From NCBI GenBank assembly GCA_046331625.1, contig JAXLQL010000063.1, positions 1 to 12,902 of the forward strand: 12,902 bases of DNA. The letters are read 5' to 3'. The notes under the pieces were generated by a model, which saw only the letters and a list, made by a program, of their open reading frames with translations, was not told where the DNA came from and did no database searches. The DNA is from JAXLQL01 sp046331625. GTDB taxonomy: Bacteria; Acidobacteriota; Terriglobia; Bryobacterales; Bryobacteraceae. A program made the translations under genes and the position numbers. Positions 7,021 to 12,902 of the stretch are shown here, in pieces. Every line of letters begins with the position of its first letter. Within the stretch, counting starts at the first letter, position 1.

Positions 7021-7374
7021 CTGCCTACGTGCCTCCACGCCGGCAACATCGTGGCTTGCCAAGAGGCGGGTGTAGTGGACATCTGCATTCCGCAACGCGG
7101 CGGTGGGAAGAGCGACGAGCAGGCGGCGTTGGAAAAGACCGCCACGTTCCGCCAGGGGCAGCGATTTCGCGCCGGCATTGAAGGGCGAATCTCAGTGCTG
7201 TTCCGCGGGCGCGGAATGAAGCGGTGTCTGTGGAAAGGGCAGGTGCGATTCGAAGTGCTGGTGGGTGCTTGCGTGCTGGCCAACAACCTGCTTCGAATTG
7301 CGCAACTGCTGAGCGACGACAAGGCAAGCAAGAAGCCTTCTCGGAAGGCAGCGCCAAACAAGCGCGCCGCATAG
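7021..7374 (+). pseudogene. C-terminal fragment of a DDE-type transposase (ISNCY-like)
   Basis: From about 7021 to the TAG at 7372-7374 the plus frame encodes about 117 residues that look like the end of a DDE transposase. Visible parts are AGNIVACQEAGV, then ICIPQRGGGK, then FRQGQRFRAGIEGRISVLF, GMKRCLWKG, FEVLVGACVLANNLLRIAQLL, and a basic tail. The Glu in the GIEGRIS segment is probably the last residue of the catalytic triad; the upstream two-thirds holding the two Asp residues is missing. The frame can be extended back to ATG 6892, but 6892-7020 is antisense to the IS110-type stub and shows no transposase similarity. Assignment to ISNCY is from pattern memory and less sure than the transposase call itself. 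Confidence 0.65.
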
Positions 7375-7618
7375 CGGCGATCGGTCCGACTCCTCCATTC
7401 ATCATTGACTGAAGATTTCTTACCCTCAGGGATAACTGCGTCCACGCGGGCCGCGCGGCGTCCACTCCGTGCTCCCTTGCGCCTTTTGTTCGCCCCTGCG
7501 TCTTGTCAAAAAGGCCAAAAACCCTCGGAAAAATGCGGGGCACACCGCGCAGAGAATGTTTCGCGACAGAAACTAGCTAGCCGTTCCGTTGCGGAATCGA
7601 CCGTTTGAGCAAGCCATC

Positions 7619-7642
7619 GGTACCGCCCAGTGAGCGGGTACC
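7619..7642. repeat. Imperfect inverted repeat
   Basis: GGTACCGC (7619-7626) and GCGGGTACC (7634-7642) pair with one bulged base around a 7-nt loop. No T-run follows on either strand, so it is not a standard terminator. It could be an element end or a protein-binding site. Confidence 0.4.
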
Positions 7643-7766
7643 AATCTCCTTTACGCTTCGCGACTTACCGATCCTCAATCCGGAAGTGCGTCTTTTCATG
7701 TCTGCGATGCGGCCTCTTTCGGGACGGGCTCGTCCATGCGGCGCTGCCGCCTCTCGGCGCCCTTGG

Positions 7767-7781
7767 GCGTTCGGAGAACGC
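7767..7781 (-). terminator. Hairpin just after the membrane-protein gene, possible weak terminator
   Basis: GCGTTC-3 nt-GAACGC forms a perfect 6-bp stem beginning 2 bp after the TAG (7786-7784) of the minus-strand membrane-protein gene. No U-tract follows, so intrinsic termination is doubtful; it may instead protect the 3' end. Confidence 0.3.
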
Positions 7782-7783
7782 TG

Positions 7784-8407
7784 CTACCACTTCAGGAAGG
7801 TCAGCGCATAGACGCCGGCGCCCAGCAAGGCGGCCTTCGCCAAAAGCCGTTGCGTCCCGCGACGCCTGAGGTACCAGAAAACAGAAGGATGGCTCCGGGC
7901 ATCGGCCCACCAGAAATAATGGAACAGGGCCGAAATGAGAAAAGCTACCAGAGCCCAGCCGGTTGCGCCCGCACGGACAGTGTGCGCGAGTTCCGCCAGA
8001 GAGCCCTGCCGGAAGGCTTGCTCGACTGCGATTCGCTGCGCCCCATCGTTGCGCATCAGGAAGACGACCAGTGCATACACGGAGGAAACCGCCAAGCTGA
8101 TGAACAAGCTGGTGACGGCATATCGCAGCAGGTGCAGGTGGACGCAAAAAACAACCAGCGCAGCGCCGCCGCCGATGACCGGCTTGAGGTGGAGGCTCTC
8201 GGCCGGGCCGGTTGAGAAGCCGGTGACATAGGCATAAGTCACCACTCCTGAACACATCGCCGCGAGCCAGACGGGCACATACAACGCGCCCGGACCCATT
8301 CGATCGGCGGCCGTGTACGGGCCCGGCAGCATACCGGCCGGCGTCCGCATGCTCTTCTCCACGTCACGGATCGCACCCATGAGTTGCTGGTATTGAAAGG
8401 AGTCCAT
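7784..8407 (-). CDS. Unrecognised multi-pass membrane protein
   Basis: I do not recognise a family. The 207-residue protein has a soluble N-terminus (about 1-40) followed by probable membrane segments at about 41-64, 76-93, 97-118, 147-166 and 188-205. A 28-residue amphipathic loop (about 119-146, rich in Q, E and R) lies between the third and fourth. An HYFWWADARSHPSVFWYLRRR stretch at about 163-183 is strongly aromatic and basic and likely sits at the membrane face. The chosen start is ATG 8407 (MDSFQYQQLMGAI); a second ATG at residue 10 is possible. Neither has a clear Shine-Dalgarno. The frame can be extended to 8746, but that part overlaps fcl antisense and is not protein-like. It stands between the transposase remnants and fcl, 208 bp from the latter, so co-transcription is uncertain. 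Confidence 0.7.
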   Translation of the reverse strand: MDSFQYQQLMGAIRDVEKSMRTPAGMLPGPYTAADRMGPGALYVPVWLAAMCSGVVTYAYVTGFSTGPAESLHLKPVIGGGAALVVFCVHLHLLRYAVTSLFISLAVSSVYALVVFLMRNDGAQRIAVEQAFRQGSLAELAHTVRAGATGWALVAFLISALFHYFWWADARSHPSVFWYLRRRGTQRLLAKAALLGAGVYALTFLKW

Positions 8408-8552
8408 ACGCGTAACCGAAAGATTAACAAGGCGGGATCTCCAGTGCAATCCGGGTAAGATCGCTTCGGCGACGCCGTGGATATGCCGGACGGACGCCGC
8501 GCCACGCTGTGGGAAGGCTCTACCAGGCTTGGGCCCCGGCGGCGCACGACGG

Positions 8553-8574
8553 CTGTCAATATACAAAGTGACAG
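8553..8574. promoter_or_regulatory. Inverted repeat in the fcl/membrane-protein intergenic region
   Basis: CTGTCA (8553-8558) and TGACAG (8569-8574) form a perfect 6-bp dyad with an AT-rich 10-nt centre in otherwise GC-rich DNA. The shape suits a dimeric repressor operator. On the minus strand it contains TTGACA (8559-8554), but no matching -10 follows at 16-18 nt. It lies 42 bp after the fcl stop and 146 bp before the membrane-protein start. Confidence 0.3.
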
Positions 8575-8615
8575 GAGTCTCCCCGCCGTGACCGCCTACC
8601 AGCCCCGCGATCGCG

Positions 8616-9560
8616 CTACGCCATCGCGCCCTGAGCGCGATACCAATCCACTGTCCGCCGCAGCCCCACATCGAGCCCCGTCGTAGCCCGCCACCCGAAC
8701 CGCTCGAACGCTCGCCCCGTATCGAGATTGCGCCTCGGCTGCCCATTCGGCTTTGACGTGTCCCACCGGATCGCGCCCTCGAACCCGCACGTCTTCGCCA
8801 CGGCCCCGGTCAACCGCGCAATCGAAATCTCCTGCCCGCTCCCGAGATTCACCGGATCCTCGCCGTCATACTTCTCCGCGGCAGCGATGATCCCGGCGGC
8901 GGCATCCTCCACATAGAGGAACTCGCGCGTGGGCGACCCATCGCCCCAACACACGATCTCCGGCGCACCCGCAATCCGCGCTTCTTCGCACTTGCGGATC
9001 AGCGCAGGAATCACGTGCGACGAGGCCGGATCGAAGTTATCCCGCGGACCATAGAGATTCACCATCAGCAAGTAGATCGCGTTCATCCCATACTGCCGCC
9101 GGTATGCCTGGCATTGCACCAGCAACGCCTTCTTGGCGATCCCGTAAGGCGCGTTGGTCTCCTCGGGATAACCATTCCACAAATCGTCTTCATGGAACGG
9201 AACGGGAGTGAACTTCGGATAAGCGCAGATGGTGCCGAGCACCACCGTCTTCTCTACGCCGTGAAGCCGCGCCTGCTCGATGGTCTCGATGCCCATGATC
9301 GCGTTCTCGTAGAAGAATCGTCCGGGCTCGGCGCGGTTGGCTCCGATGCCGCCCACCACCGCCGCGAGATGGATCAGCACCTGCGGACGAGCATCGGCGA
9401 ACATCCGCCGGATATCGGCGCCGCGCGTCAGATCGTAGTCTCGCTTGCGAGGAATGAAGACCTCGCGGCATCCGAGCGCGCTCAGGCGCTCGGCGACGAA
9501 GGATCCCAGGAACCCTCCGCCGCCGGTGACACAGACGCGCTTGGATGCCAGGTCAATCAT
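8616..9560 (-). CDS. fcl: GDP-L-fucose synthase (GDP-4-keto-6-deoxymannose 3,5-epimerase/4-reductase)
   Basis: Second step of GDP-L-fucose synthesis: NADPH-dependent epimerisation and reduction of the Gmd product, in the cytoplasm. The 314-residue protein is a short-chain (SDR) enzyme of normal length. The nucleotide-binding motif GGGGFLG lies at 13-19. The catalytic Tyr/Lys pair is Y139-x3-K143. LGTICAYPK (about 108-116) aligns with LGSSCIYPK of the E. coli enzyme, so catalytic Ser is replaced by T110 while the catalytic Cys is kept (C112). The active-site His is H182 in SSHVIPALIRK. The start is ATG 9560 (MIDLASKRV), overlapping the gmd stop by 8 bp and implying translational coupling. An upstream in-frame ATG at 9599 would lie deeper in gmd. 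Together with gmd it supplies activated fucose, presumably for polysaccharide. Confidence 0.95.
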   Translation of the reverse strand: MIDLASKRVCVTGGGGFLGSFVAERLSALGCREVFIPRKRDYDLTRGADIRRMFADARPQVLIHLAAVVGGIGANRAEPGRFFYENAIMGIETIEQARLHGVEKTVVLGTICAYPKFTPVPFHEDDLWNGYPEETNAPYGIAKKALLVQCQAYRRQYGMNAIYLLMVNLYGPRDNFDPASSHVIPALIRKCEEARIAGAPEIVCWGDGSPTREFLYVEDAAAGIIAAAEKYDGEDPVNLGSGQEISIARLTGAVAKTCGFEGAIRWDTSKPNGQPRRNLDTGRAFERFGWRATTGLDVGLRRTVDWYRAQGAMA

Positions 9561-10548
9561 TGCCGGCGCGTCTACGCTTGATGTGCTCGATCTCGGCATC
9601 CACCATCAGGCGAGCCAACTGGTCGAACTTGACCTTGGGCTCCCAGCCGAGCTTCGTCTTGGCCCTGGTGAGATCGGCTTGGAGCGCGTCCACTTCGGCG
9701 GGCCGGAAATAGCGCGGGTCGATTTCGACGTGCTTGCTCCAGTCGAGCCCGGCATGATCGAACGCCACCTCGAGGAATTCCTTCACCGTATGCATCTCGC
9801 CGGTGCCGATCACGTAATCGTCGGGAGTGGGCTGCTGCAGCATCATCCACATCGCTTCCACGTACTCGGGCGCGTAGCCCCAGTCGCGTTTGGCGTCGAG
9901 GTTACCCATGTAGAGCTTGCTTTCGAGGCCGGCATGGATGCGGGCCACTCCGCGCGCGATCTTCCGCGTGACGAAGGTCTCGCCACGCCGCGGGGACTCG
10001 TGATTGAAGAGGATGCCGCTGACCGCGAACATTCCGTAGCTTTCGCGGTAGTTTACCGTGATCGCGTGCGCGAACAGCTTGGCGCAGGCGTAGGGGCTGC
10101 GTGGATGGAACTCGGTGCGCTCGCTCTGCGGGGGGGGCGAGGAGCCGAACATCTCGCTCGACGAGGCCTGGTAGAAGCGCGTATTGATTCCGGTTTGCCG
10201 GATGGCTTCGAGCATCCGCAGAGCGCCCATGCCCGTCACGTCGCATGTGAATTCGGGTACGTCATAGCTCACGCGAACATGGCTCTGAGCGGCCAGATTG
10301 TAAACCTCGTCGGGCTTGATCTCGAGCATCAACCGTGACAGGCTGCTCGATTCGCCGAGATCGCCGAAGTGGAGGAAGAACCGTCCACTGACCTCTCGCG
10401 TGTCCTGATAAATTCCGTCTACGCGGCCCGTGTTGAAACTGCTCGAGCGCCGCTTGATCCCATGGACTTCGTATCCTTTCGCGAGCAGTAGCTCGGCGAG
10501 GTACGATCCGTCCTGCCCGGTGACTCCGGAGATGAGTGCTTTTTTCAT
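9553..10548 (-). CDS. gmd: GDP-mannose 4,6-dehydratase
   Basis: Converts GDP-D-mannose to GDP-4-keto-6-deoxy-D-mannose, the precursor of GDP-fucose, GDP-rhamnose and related sugars. The 331-residue SDR enzyme has GVTGQDGSYLAE at 8-19 for nucleotide binding. S130 and E132 in ASSSEMFG and the Y153-x3-K157 pair match the catalytic positions of E. coli Gmd after small length offsets. NHESPRRGETFVTRKI, the substrate-binding signature, is intact. It is slightly shorter than the E. coli enzyme (373 residues). The start at ATG 10548 fits the TATAAT box at 10612-10607; the longer frame from 10608 would start inside that box. No Shine-Dalgarno is visible. A run of eight C on the coding strand (10137-10130) encodes part of the SSPPPQ loop. 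It is first in a two-gene operon with fcl. Confidence 0.96.
   Translation of the reverse strand: MKKALISGVTGQDGSYLAELLLAKGYEVHGIKRRSSSFNTGRVDGIYQDTREVSGRFFLHFGDLGESSSLSRLMLEIKPDEVYNLAAQSHVRVSYDVPEFTCDVTGMGALRMLEAIRQTGINTRFYQASSSEMFGSSPPPQSERTEFHPRSPYACAKLFAHAITVNYRESYGMFAVSGILFNHESPRRGETFVTRKIARGVARIHAGLESKLYMGNLDAKRDWGYAPEYVEAMWMMLQQPTPDDYVIGTGEMHTVKEFLEVAFDHAGLDWSKHVEIDPRYFRPAEVDALQADLTRAKTKLGWEPKVKFDQLARLMVDAEIEHIKRRRAGND
10130..10137 (-). repeat. Homopolymer tract (C8 on coding strand) inside gmd
   Basis: Eight consecutive G on the plus strand, read as C8 in gmd, at the SSPPPQ loop between the catalytic Glu and Tyr. The present length keeps the frame intact. Tracts of this length can slip in replication or sequencing. 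Confidence 0.85.
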
Positions 10549-10606
10549 TGTTTGTTTGGTCAAAGAGCGCGGTCCGCGGCGGGTGCGCTGGTCGTAGGCT
10601 ACTGTC

Positions 10607-10612
10607 ATTATA
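10607..10612 (-). promoter_or_regulatory. Probable -10 box of the gmd-fcl operon
   Basis: A consensus TATAAT on the minus strand, 58 bp upstream of the gmd ATG, in a GC-rich divergent intergenic region. Only a weak -35 (TTCGAC, 10638-10633, 20-nt spacing) can be proposed. A transcript start near 10600 would leave a leader of about 50 nt. The same region must also drive the divergent plus-strand operon, for which no convincing promoter was found. Confidence 0.5.
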
Positions 10613-10661
10613 GACGGCGGAAATGCGGCGCCGTCGAAACCCGAAGCCTCTTGGGGGACCC

Positions 10662-11504
10662 ATGGCCTGTGACGCCGAGTTGTTGACGAATGTTCCGTTG
10701 TTCTCGCTGCTCGATGCCGACGAGCGCGCCGTCTTGGCGTCGCACGTGGAAGTGAGAACCTATGCGCCCAACGAACGGATCTACCGCGCCGGCGACGCGG
10801 GCGGCGCCGGTTACGTGGTGATCGGAGGGAGCGTCCGCGTCACCCTCATTGACGAAGACAACCAGGAAGTGACGGTGGACCAGCCGGACCACGGAGGCTT
10901 CTTCGGCTTTGCCTCTCTGCTCGACGGGACGCCGCACCAGACCAACGCCCGCGCTCTCACCGCCGCGTCATGCCTCGAGATCGATCGCGAAGATCTGCTC
11001 CACCTGCTGCGGCGCAGGCCGGAAGCCGGCATGGACATGCTCGCCGTGATCGGCCGCCAGTTCCACGCCGCGCAACGCCTCGTGCAGGCGCGCGCCATGC
11101 GCAATCCGAACGAAGTGATCGAGGAGTCCGCCACGACGGGTGAGCGGATTGCCGACGCCGTGGCACGCTTCGGAGGTTCGTGGAGTTTTATCATCCTGTT
11201 CGCGGTCGTGTTGGCCATCTACACCGCTGCCAATGTCGTCCTCGGCAACCGGGCCTGGGATCCGTATCCGTTCATCCTGCTGAACCTCTTCCTGTCGATG
11301 CTCGCGGCGATCCAGGCGCCGGTGATCATGATGAGCCAGAACCGCCAGGACGCCAAAGACCGGGTGCGCAGCGAATCGGATTTTCAGATTGACCGCAAAG
11401 CCGAAAGCGAGTTGCGCGCGCTCACCGGCCGCGTGATCGAACTTCAGGAAACCGTGGCCGGGATCGAGAGCTCCGTGCGGCATCTCAGGGGCAACGGCGC
11501 TTGA
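10662..11504 (+). CDS. Cyclic-nucleotide-binding-like domain fused to DUF1003 membrane domain
   Basis: Function unknown; probably an inner-membrane protein with a cytoplasmic sensor domain. Of 280 residues, about 6-125 form a CRP-like beta-barrel domain (LLTNVPLFSLLDADER, then GGAGYVVIGGSVRV). The phosphate-binding cassette FGE...R is altered: F81-G82-F83 replaces FGE, and Q93 stands where Arg is expected. Cyclic-AMP binding of the usual kind is therefore doubtful. The DUF1003 part is about 165-240. It has membrane segments at about 174-195 (SWSFIILFAVVLAIYTAANVV) and 203-224, and the family signature PYPFILLNLFLS...APVIMMSQNRQ. A helical, probably coiled-coil tail ends the protein. The start at ATG 10662 lies 3 nt after GGGGGA; ATG 10623 would add 13 basic residues and cannot be excluded. 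The stop overlaps the next gene by 4 bp. Confidence 0.85.
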   Translation: MACDAELLTNVPLFSLLDADERAVLASHVEVRTYAPNERIYRAGDAGGAGYVVIGGSVRVTLIDEDNQEVTVDQPDHGGFFGFASLLDGTPHQTNARALTAASCLEIDREDLLHLLRRRPEAGMDMLAVIGRQFHAAQRLVQARAMRNPNEVIEESATTGERIADAVARFGGSWSFIILFAVVLAIYTAANVVLGNRAWDPYPFILLNLFLSMLAAIQAPVIMMSQNRQDAKDRVRSESDFQIDRKAESELRALTGRVIELQETVAGIESSVRHLRGNGA

Positions 11505-12340
11505 CCTCCACGCAGCCTCGCAAGAAGACGCTCGATCGCGTGCTGTCGCAGTCCGGCGCCGGATCGCGCACTGAAGCCCGCCGCTGGATCGGCGAAGGGC
11601 GCGTCGCCGTGAACGGGAGCGTGGTGCGTTCGCCCGATGCATGGGTGGAGCCCGGGCGCGACCGCGTCTCGCTCGACGGCGCGCCGCTCGAAGCAGCCGA
11701 ACCGGTCTACGTGCTGCTCTACAAGCCCAAGGGCTACGTCACCACGCGGCGCGATCCGGAAGGGCGGCCGACAGTGTATGATTTGATCCGGGACGTTAGC
11801 CAGTTCGTAGGAACGGCCGGCCGGCTCGACCTCGATTCGAGCGGGCTGCTGCTGCTCACCAACGATCACGCGTTGGCTGACCGGGTGACGAGTCCGGAGC
11901 ATCACGTCGAGAAGGAATATCTGGTCAAGGCTTCGACGCTGCTGACGGACGAGCAACTCGACCGGCTGCGGCGCGGGGTCGATCTCGACGATGGGCCGAC
12001 GCGCCCGGCGGCGGTGGTGCGTGAGCGCGACTCAGAGAAGTACACGTTCTTTCGCATCACGATCACCGAGGGCCGCAACCGCCAGGTGCGGCGGATGGTG
12101 GAAGCGATCGGAAGCCGGGTTCTGAAGCTCGTGCGGGTGCGATTGGGCTCGCTCGGGCTCGAAGGGCTGGAACCTGGCAAGTGGAGACATCTGACGGCTC
12201 GCGAAGTGGAGCAGTTGGGCGGATCACCGAAGAAGGGAAAAGAAAATGCTGGTCAAAAATCCAAAGGGAAGTTACTCGTTTCTAAAAGGGATCGCGCCGT
12301 ACTCGGCGGGCGTGGTGGCCGAGCCCGGGTTCGAGATTGA
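11501..12340 (+). CDS. RsuA/RluB-family rRNA pseudouridine synthase
   Basis: Isomerises a specific uridine in ribosomal RNA to pseudouridine. The 279-residue protein has an N-terminal S4 RNA-binding domain (about 8-53, VLSQSGAGSRTEARRWI...GRVAVNG). The catalytic domain follows, with the family motif GRLDLDSSGL (catalytic D110), then TSPEHHVEKEYLV and the GRNRQVRRM segment. A Lys/Arg/Gly-rich tail (about 242-279) resembles RluB tails, whereas the TSPxHHxEKxYLV stretch resembles RsuA, so 16S versus 23S substrate is left open. The start is TTG 11501: its TTGA overlaps the preceding stop, AGGGG (11487-11491) sits 9 nt upstream, and no later start keeps the whole S4 domain. The last 95 bp also encode the start of the next gene. 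Confidence 0.93.
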   Translation: MTSTQPRKKTLDRVLSQSGAGSRTEARRWIGEGRVAVNGSVVRSPDAWVEPGRDRVSLDGAPLEAAEPVYVLLYKPKGYVTTRRDPEGRPTVYDLIRDVSQFVGTAGRLDLDSSGLLLLTNDHALADRVTSPEHHVEKEYLVKASTLLTDEQLDRLRRGVDLDDGPTRPAAVVRERDSEKYTFFRITITEGRNRQVRRMVEAIGSRVLKLVRVRLGSLGLEGLEPGKWRHLTAREVEQLGGSPKKGKENAGQKSKGKLLVSKRDRAVLGGRGGRARVRD

Positions 12341-12902
12341 GCACGCCCGGTTTCTTCATCCGGTGCCGCTGAAGGCGGGATTCGATCGCGTCTCGGCGCA
12401 CTTGAAAGCGCTCGGGCGTCCGCTGCCTTCGCTGTGTGGCATGGAACTGCGTTCTCCGAAGCCGTTTTCCTTCCAGGGATTCAACGACTTCAATGGCGGC
12501 TACGTGAACGTATTGAAGGCGTGGGATGTCTTCCACGAAGGGATGAATCCGGTGGCGCGCACCAATGTCGCGCCCGAAATCGGACCGCCTGCCGAGCCAT
12601 CGCTCTACGGGTTCAGTTACACGATTCCATCGCAGCGCCGCGACAAGACTTTCGTCGTCGCCGGGGGTGGCGAGTTACCCGAGGGCTCGCTCGATCCGCA
12701 TGACGTGATCCGCAAGGGCGAGACCTCCCCGGCCGCGTTGCGCGAAAAGGCGCGGTTCGTGATGGGGCTGATGACCGGGCGCATCCAAGGGCTCGGCGTG
12801 ACTTGGGATGATGCTACGGTCACCGAGGTCTACACCGTGCATGGCGTGGATTCGTACTTGGCGGATACGGTCCTGCGGCCGATGGCGAAGGGGCAGTTGC
12901 AC
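12246..12902 (+). CDS. RidA-superfamily-like protein (3' end cut by window edge)
   Basis: The open frame runs from ATG 12246 to the window edge, 219 codons without stop. AAGGGA (12233-12238) lies 7 nt before the ATG. The visible part has GGYVNVLKAWDVF, GMNPVARTNVAPE, SLYGFSYTIP and TFVVAGGGELPEG, then RKGETSP. A helix and strand follow (LREKARFVMGLM...GLGVTWDDATVTEVYTVH), resembling the RidA/YjgF fold. I recall similar sequences annotated as 2-amino-5-chloromuconate deaminase-like (CnbZ group), but cannot confirm that and no aromatic-degradation genes are nearby. RidA-type proteins hydrolyse reactive enamines and imines; the substrate here is unknown. The start lies 95 bp inside the pseudouridine synthase gene in another frame. 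Codon pattern and residue composition look normal from about residue 10 on, so it is a real gene. Confidence 0.75.
   Translation, partial: MLVKNPKGSYSFLKGIAPYSAGVVAEPGFEIEHARFLHPVPLKAGFDRVSAHLKALGRPLPSLCGMELRSPKPFSFQGFNDFNGGYVNVLKAWDVFHEGMNPVARTNVAPEIGPPAEPSLYGFSYTIPSQRRDKTFVVAGGGELPEGSLDPHDVIRKGETSPAALREKARFVMGLMTGRIQGLGVTWDDATVTEVYTVHGVDSYLADTVLRPMAKGQLH

Larger units (their letters stand above)
7375..7783. other. Noncoding 409-bp stretch with small palindromes
   Basis: No reading frame here looks like protein, and no tRNA-like structure or rho-independent terminator was seen. It holds three short inverted structures in 70 bp: CTAGCTAG at 7573-7580, TTCCG-ttg-CGGAA at 7584-7596, and GGTACCGC-7 nt-GCGGGTACC at 7619-7642. 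A further hairpin lies at 7767-7781. The left part is probably leftover DNA of the adjacent transposase element, but no matching terminal inverted repeat could be identified. Confidence 0.5.

Noticed and set aside
7025..7543. Minus-strand frames opposite the DDE transposase fragment
   Set aside because: The plus strand carries recognisable transposase motifs; these frames are Cys/Arg/Pro-rich shadows.
7665..8255. A 196-residue minus-strand open frame overlapping the membrane-protein gene
   Set aside because: It overlaps the membrane-protein frame almost wholly; its sequence lacks hydrophobic pattern or any family resemblance.
8408..8746. N-terminal extension of the membrane protein upstream of 8407
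   Set aside because: The extension reads as Gly/Arg-rich low-complexity sequence, overlaps the fcl 3' end and has no Shine-Dalgarno.
9445..10338. A 297-residue plus-strand open frame opposite gmd
   Set aside because: Antisense to well-conserved gmd and fcl motifs; it crosses the gmd-fcl junction without relation to either gene.

Overview
The window is GC-rich, densely coded bacterial chromosome, about 12.9 kb. The gene set fits a soil acidobacterium of the Bryobacterales/Solibacter type: a soluble multi-PAS chemoreceptor with CheW and CheA, a secreted propeller of the virginiamycin-B-lyase fold, WD40 debris, transposase remnants, and a DUF1003 protein fused to a cyclic-nucleotide-type domain. 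That placement is inferred from gene content alone; no rRNA or other taxonomic marker is present. No phage, CRISPR, tRNA, rRNA or defence locus was found.

Left part (1-5337, all minus strand): a chemosensory operon read cheA -> cheW -> chemoreceptor. CheA has two CheW-like domains at its C-terminus. The receptor has no membrane segment and carries five PAS domains repeated at an exact 366-bp (122-residue) period before its signalling hairpin, which the window edge cuts. Together they would form a cytoplasmic sensory array. CheY, CheB and CheR must lie elsewhere. A secreted seven-bladed propeller protein (5497-6474, minus) precedes the operon.

Middle part (about 6567-7783): a gene graveyard. 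A plus-strand WD40 gene fragment carries a 4-bp tandem duplication that shifts its frame. It is truncated directly beside the C-terminal stub of an IS110-type transposase (minus), which abuts the C-terminal half of a second, DDE-type transposase (plus). About 400 bp of noncoding DNA with several small palindromes follows. Next is an unrecognised multi-pass membrane protein (7784-8407, minus).

Right part: gmd and fcl (8616-10548, minus, overlapping by 8 bp) make GDP-L-fucose from GDP-mannose, presumably for surface polysaccharide. Divergently transcribed is a tightly packed plus-strand set. It comprises a degenerate cyclic-nucleotide-type domain fused to DUF1003, an RsuA/RluB-family pseudouridine synthase (4-bp overlap), and a RidA-like protein whose start lies 95 bp inside the synthase gene and which runs off the window.

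Most of the window is ordinary. The points most worth a second look are the exactly periodic PAS array, the double-CheW CheA, the propeller lacking the lyase histidines, the altered nucleotide-binding motif in the DUF1003 fusion, and the long coding overlap at 12246-12340. I see no clear new multi-gene system.
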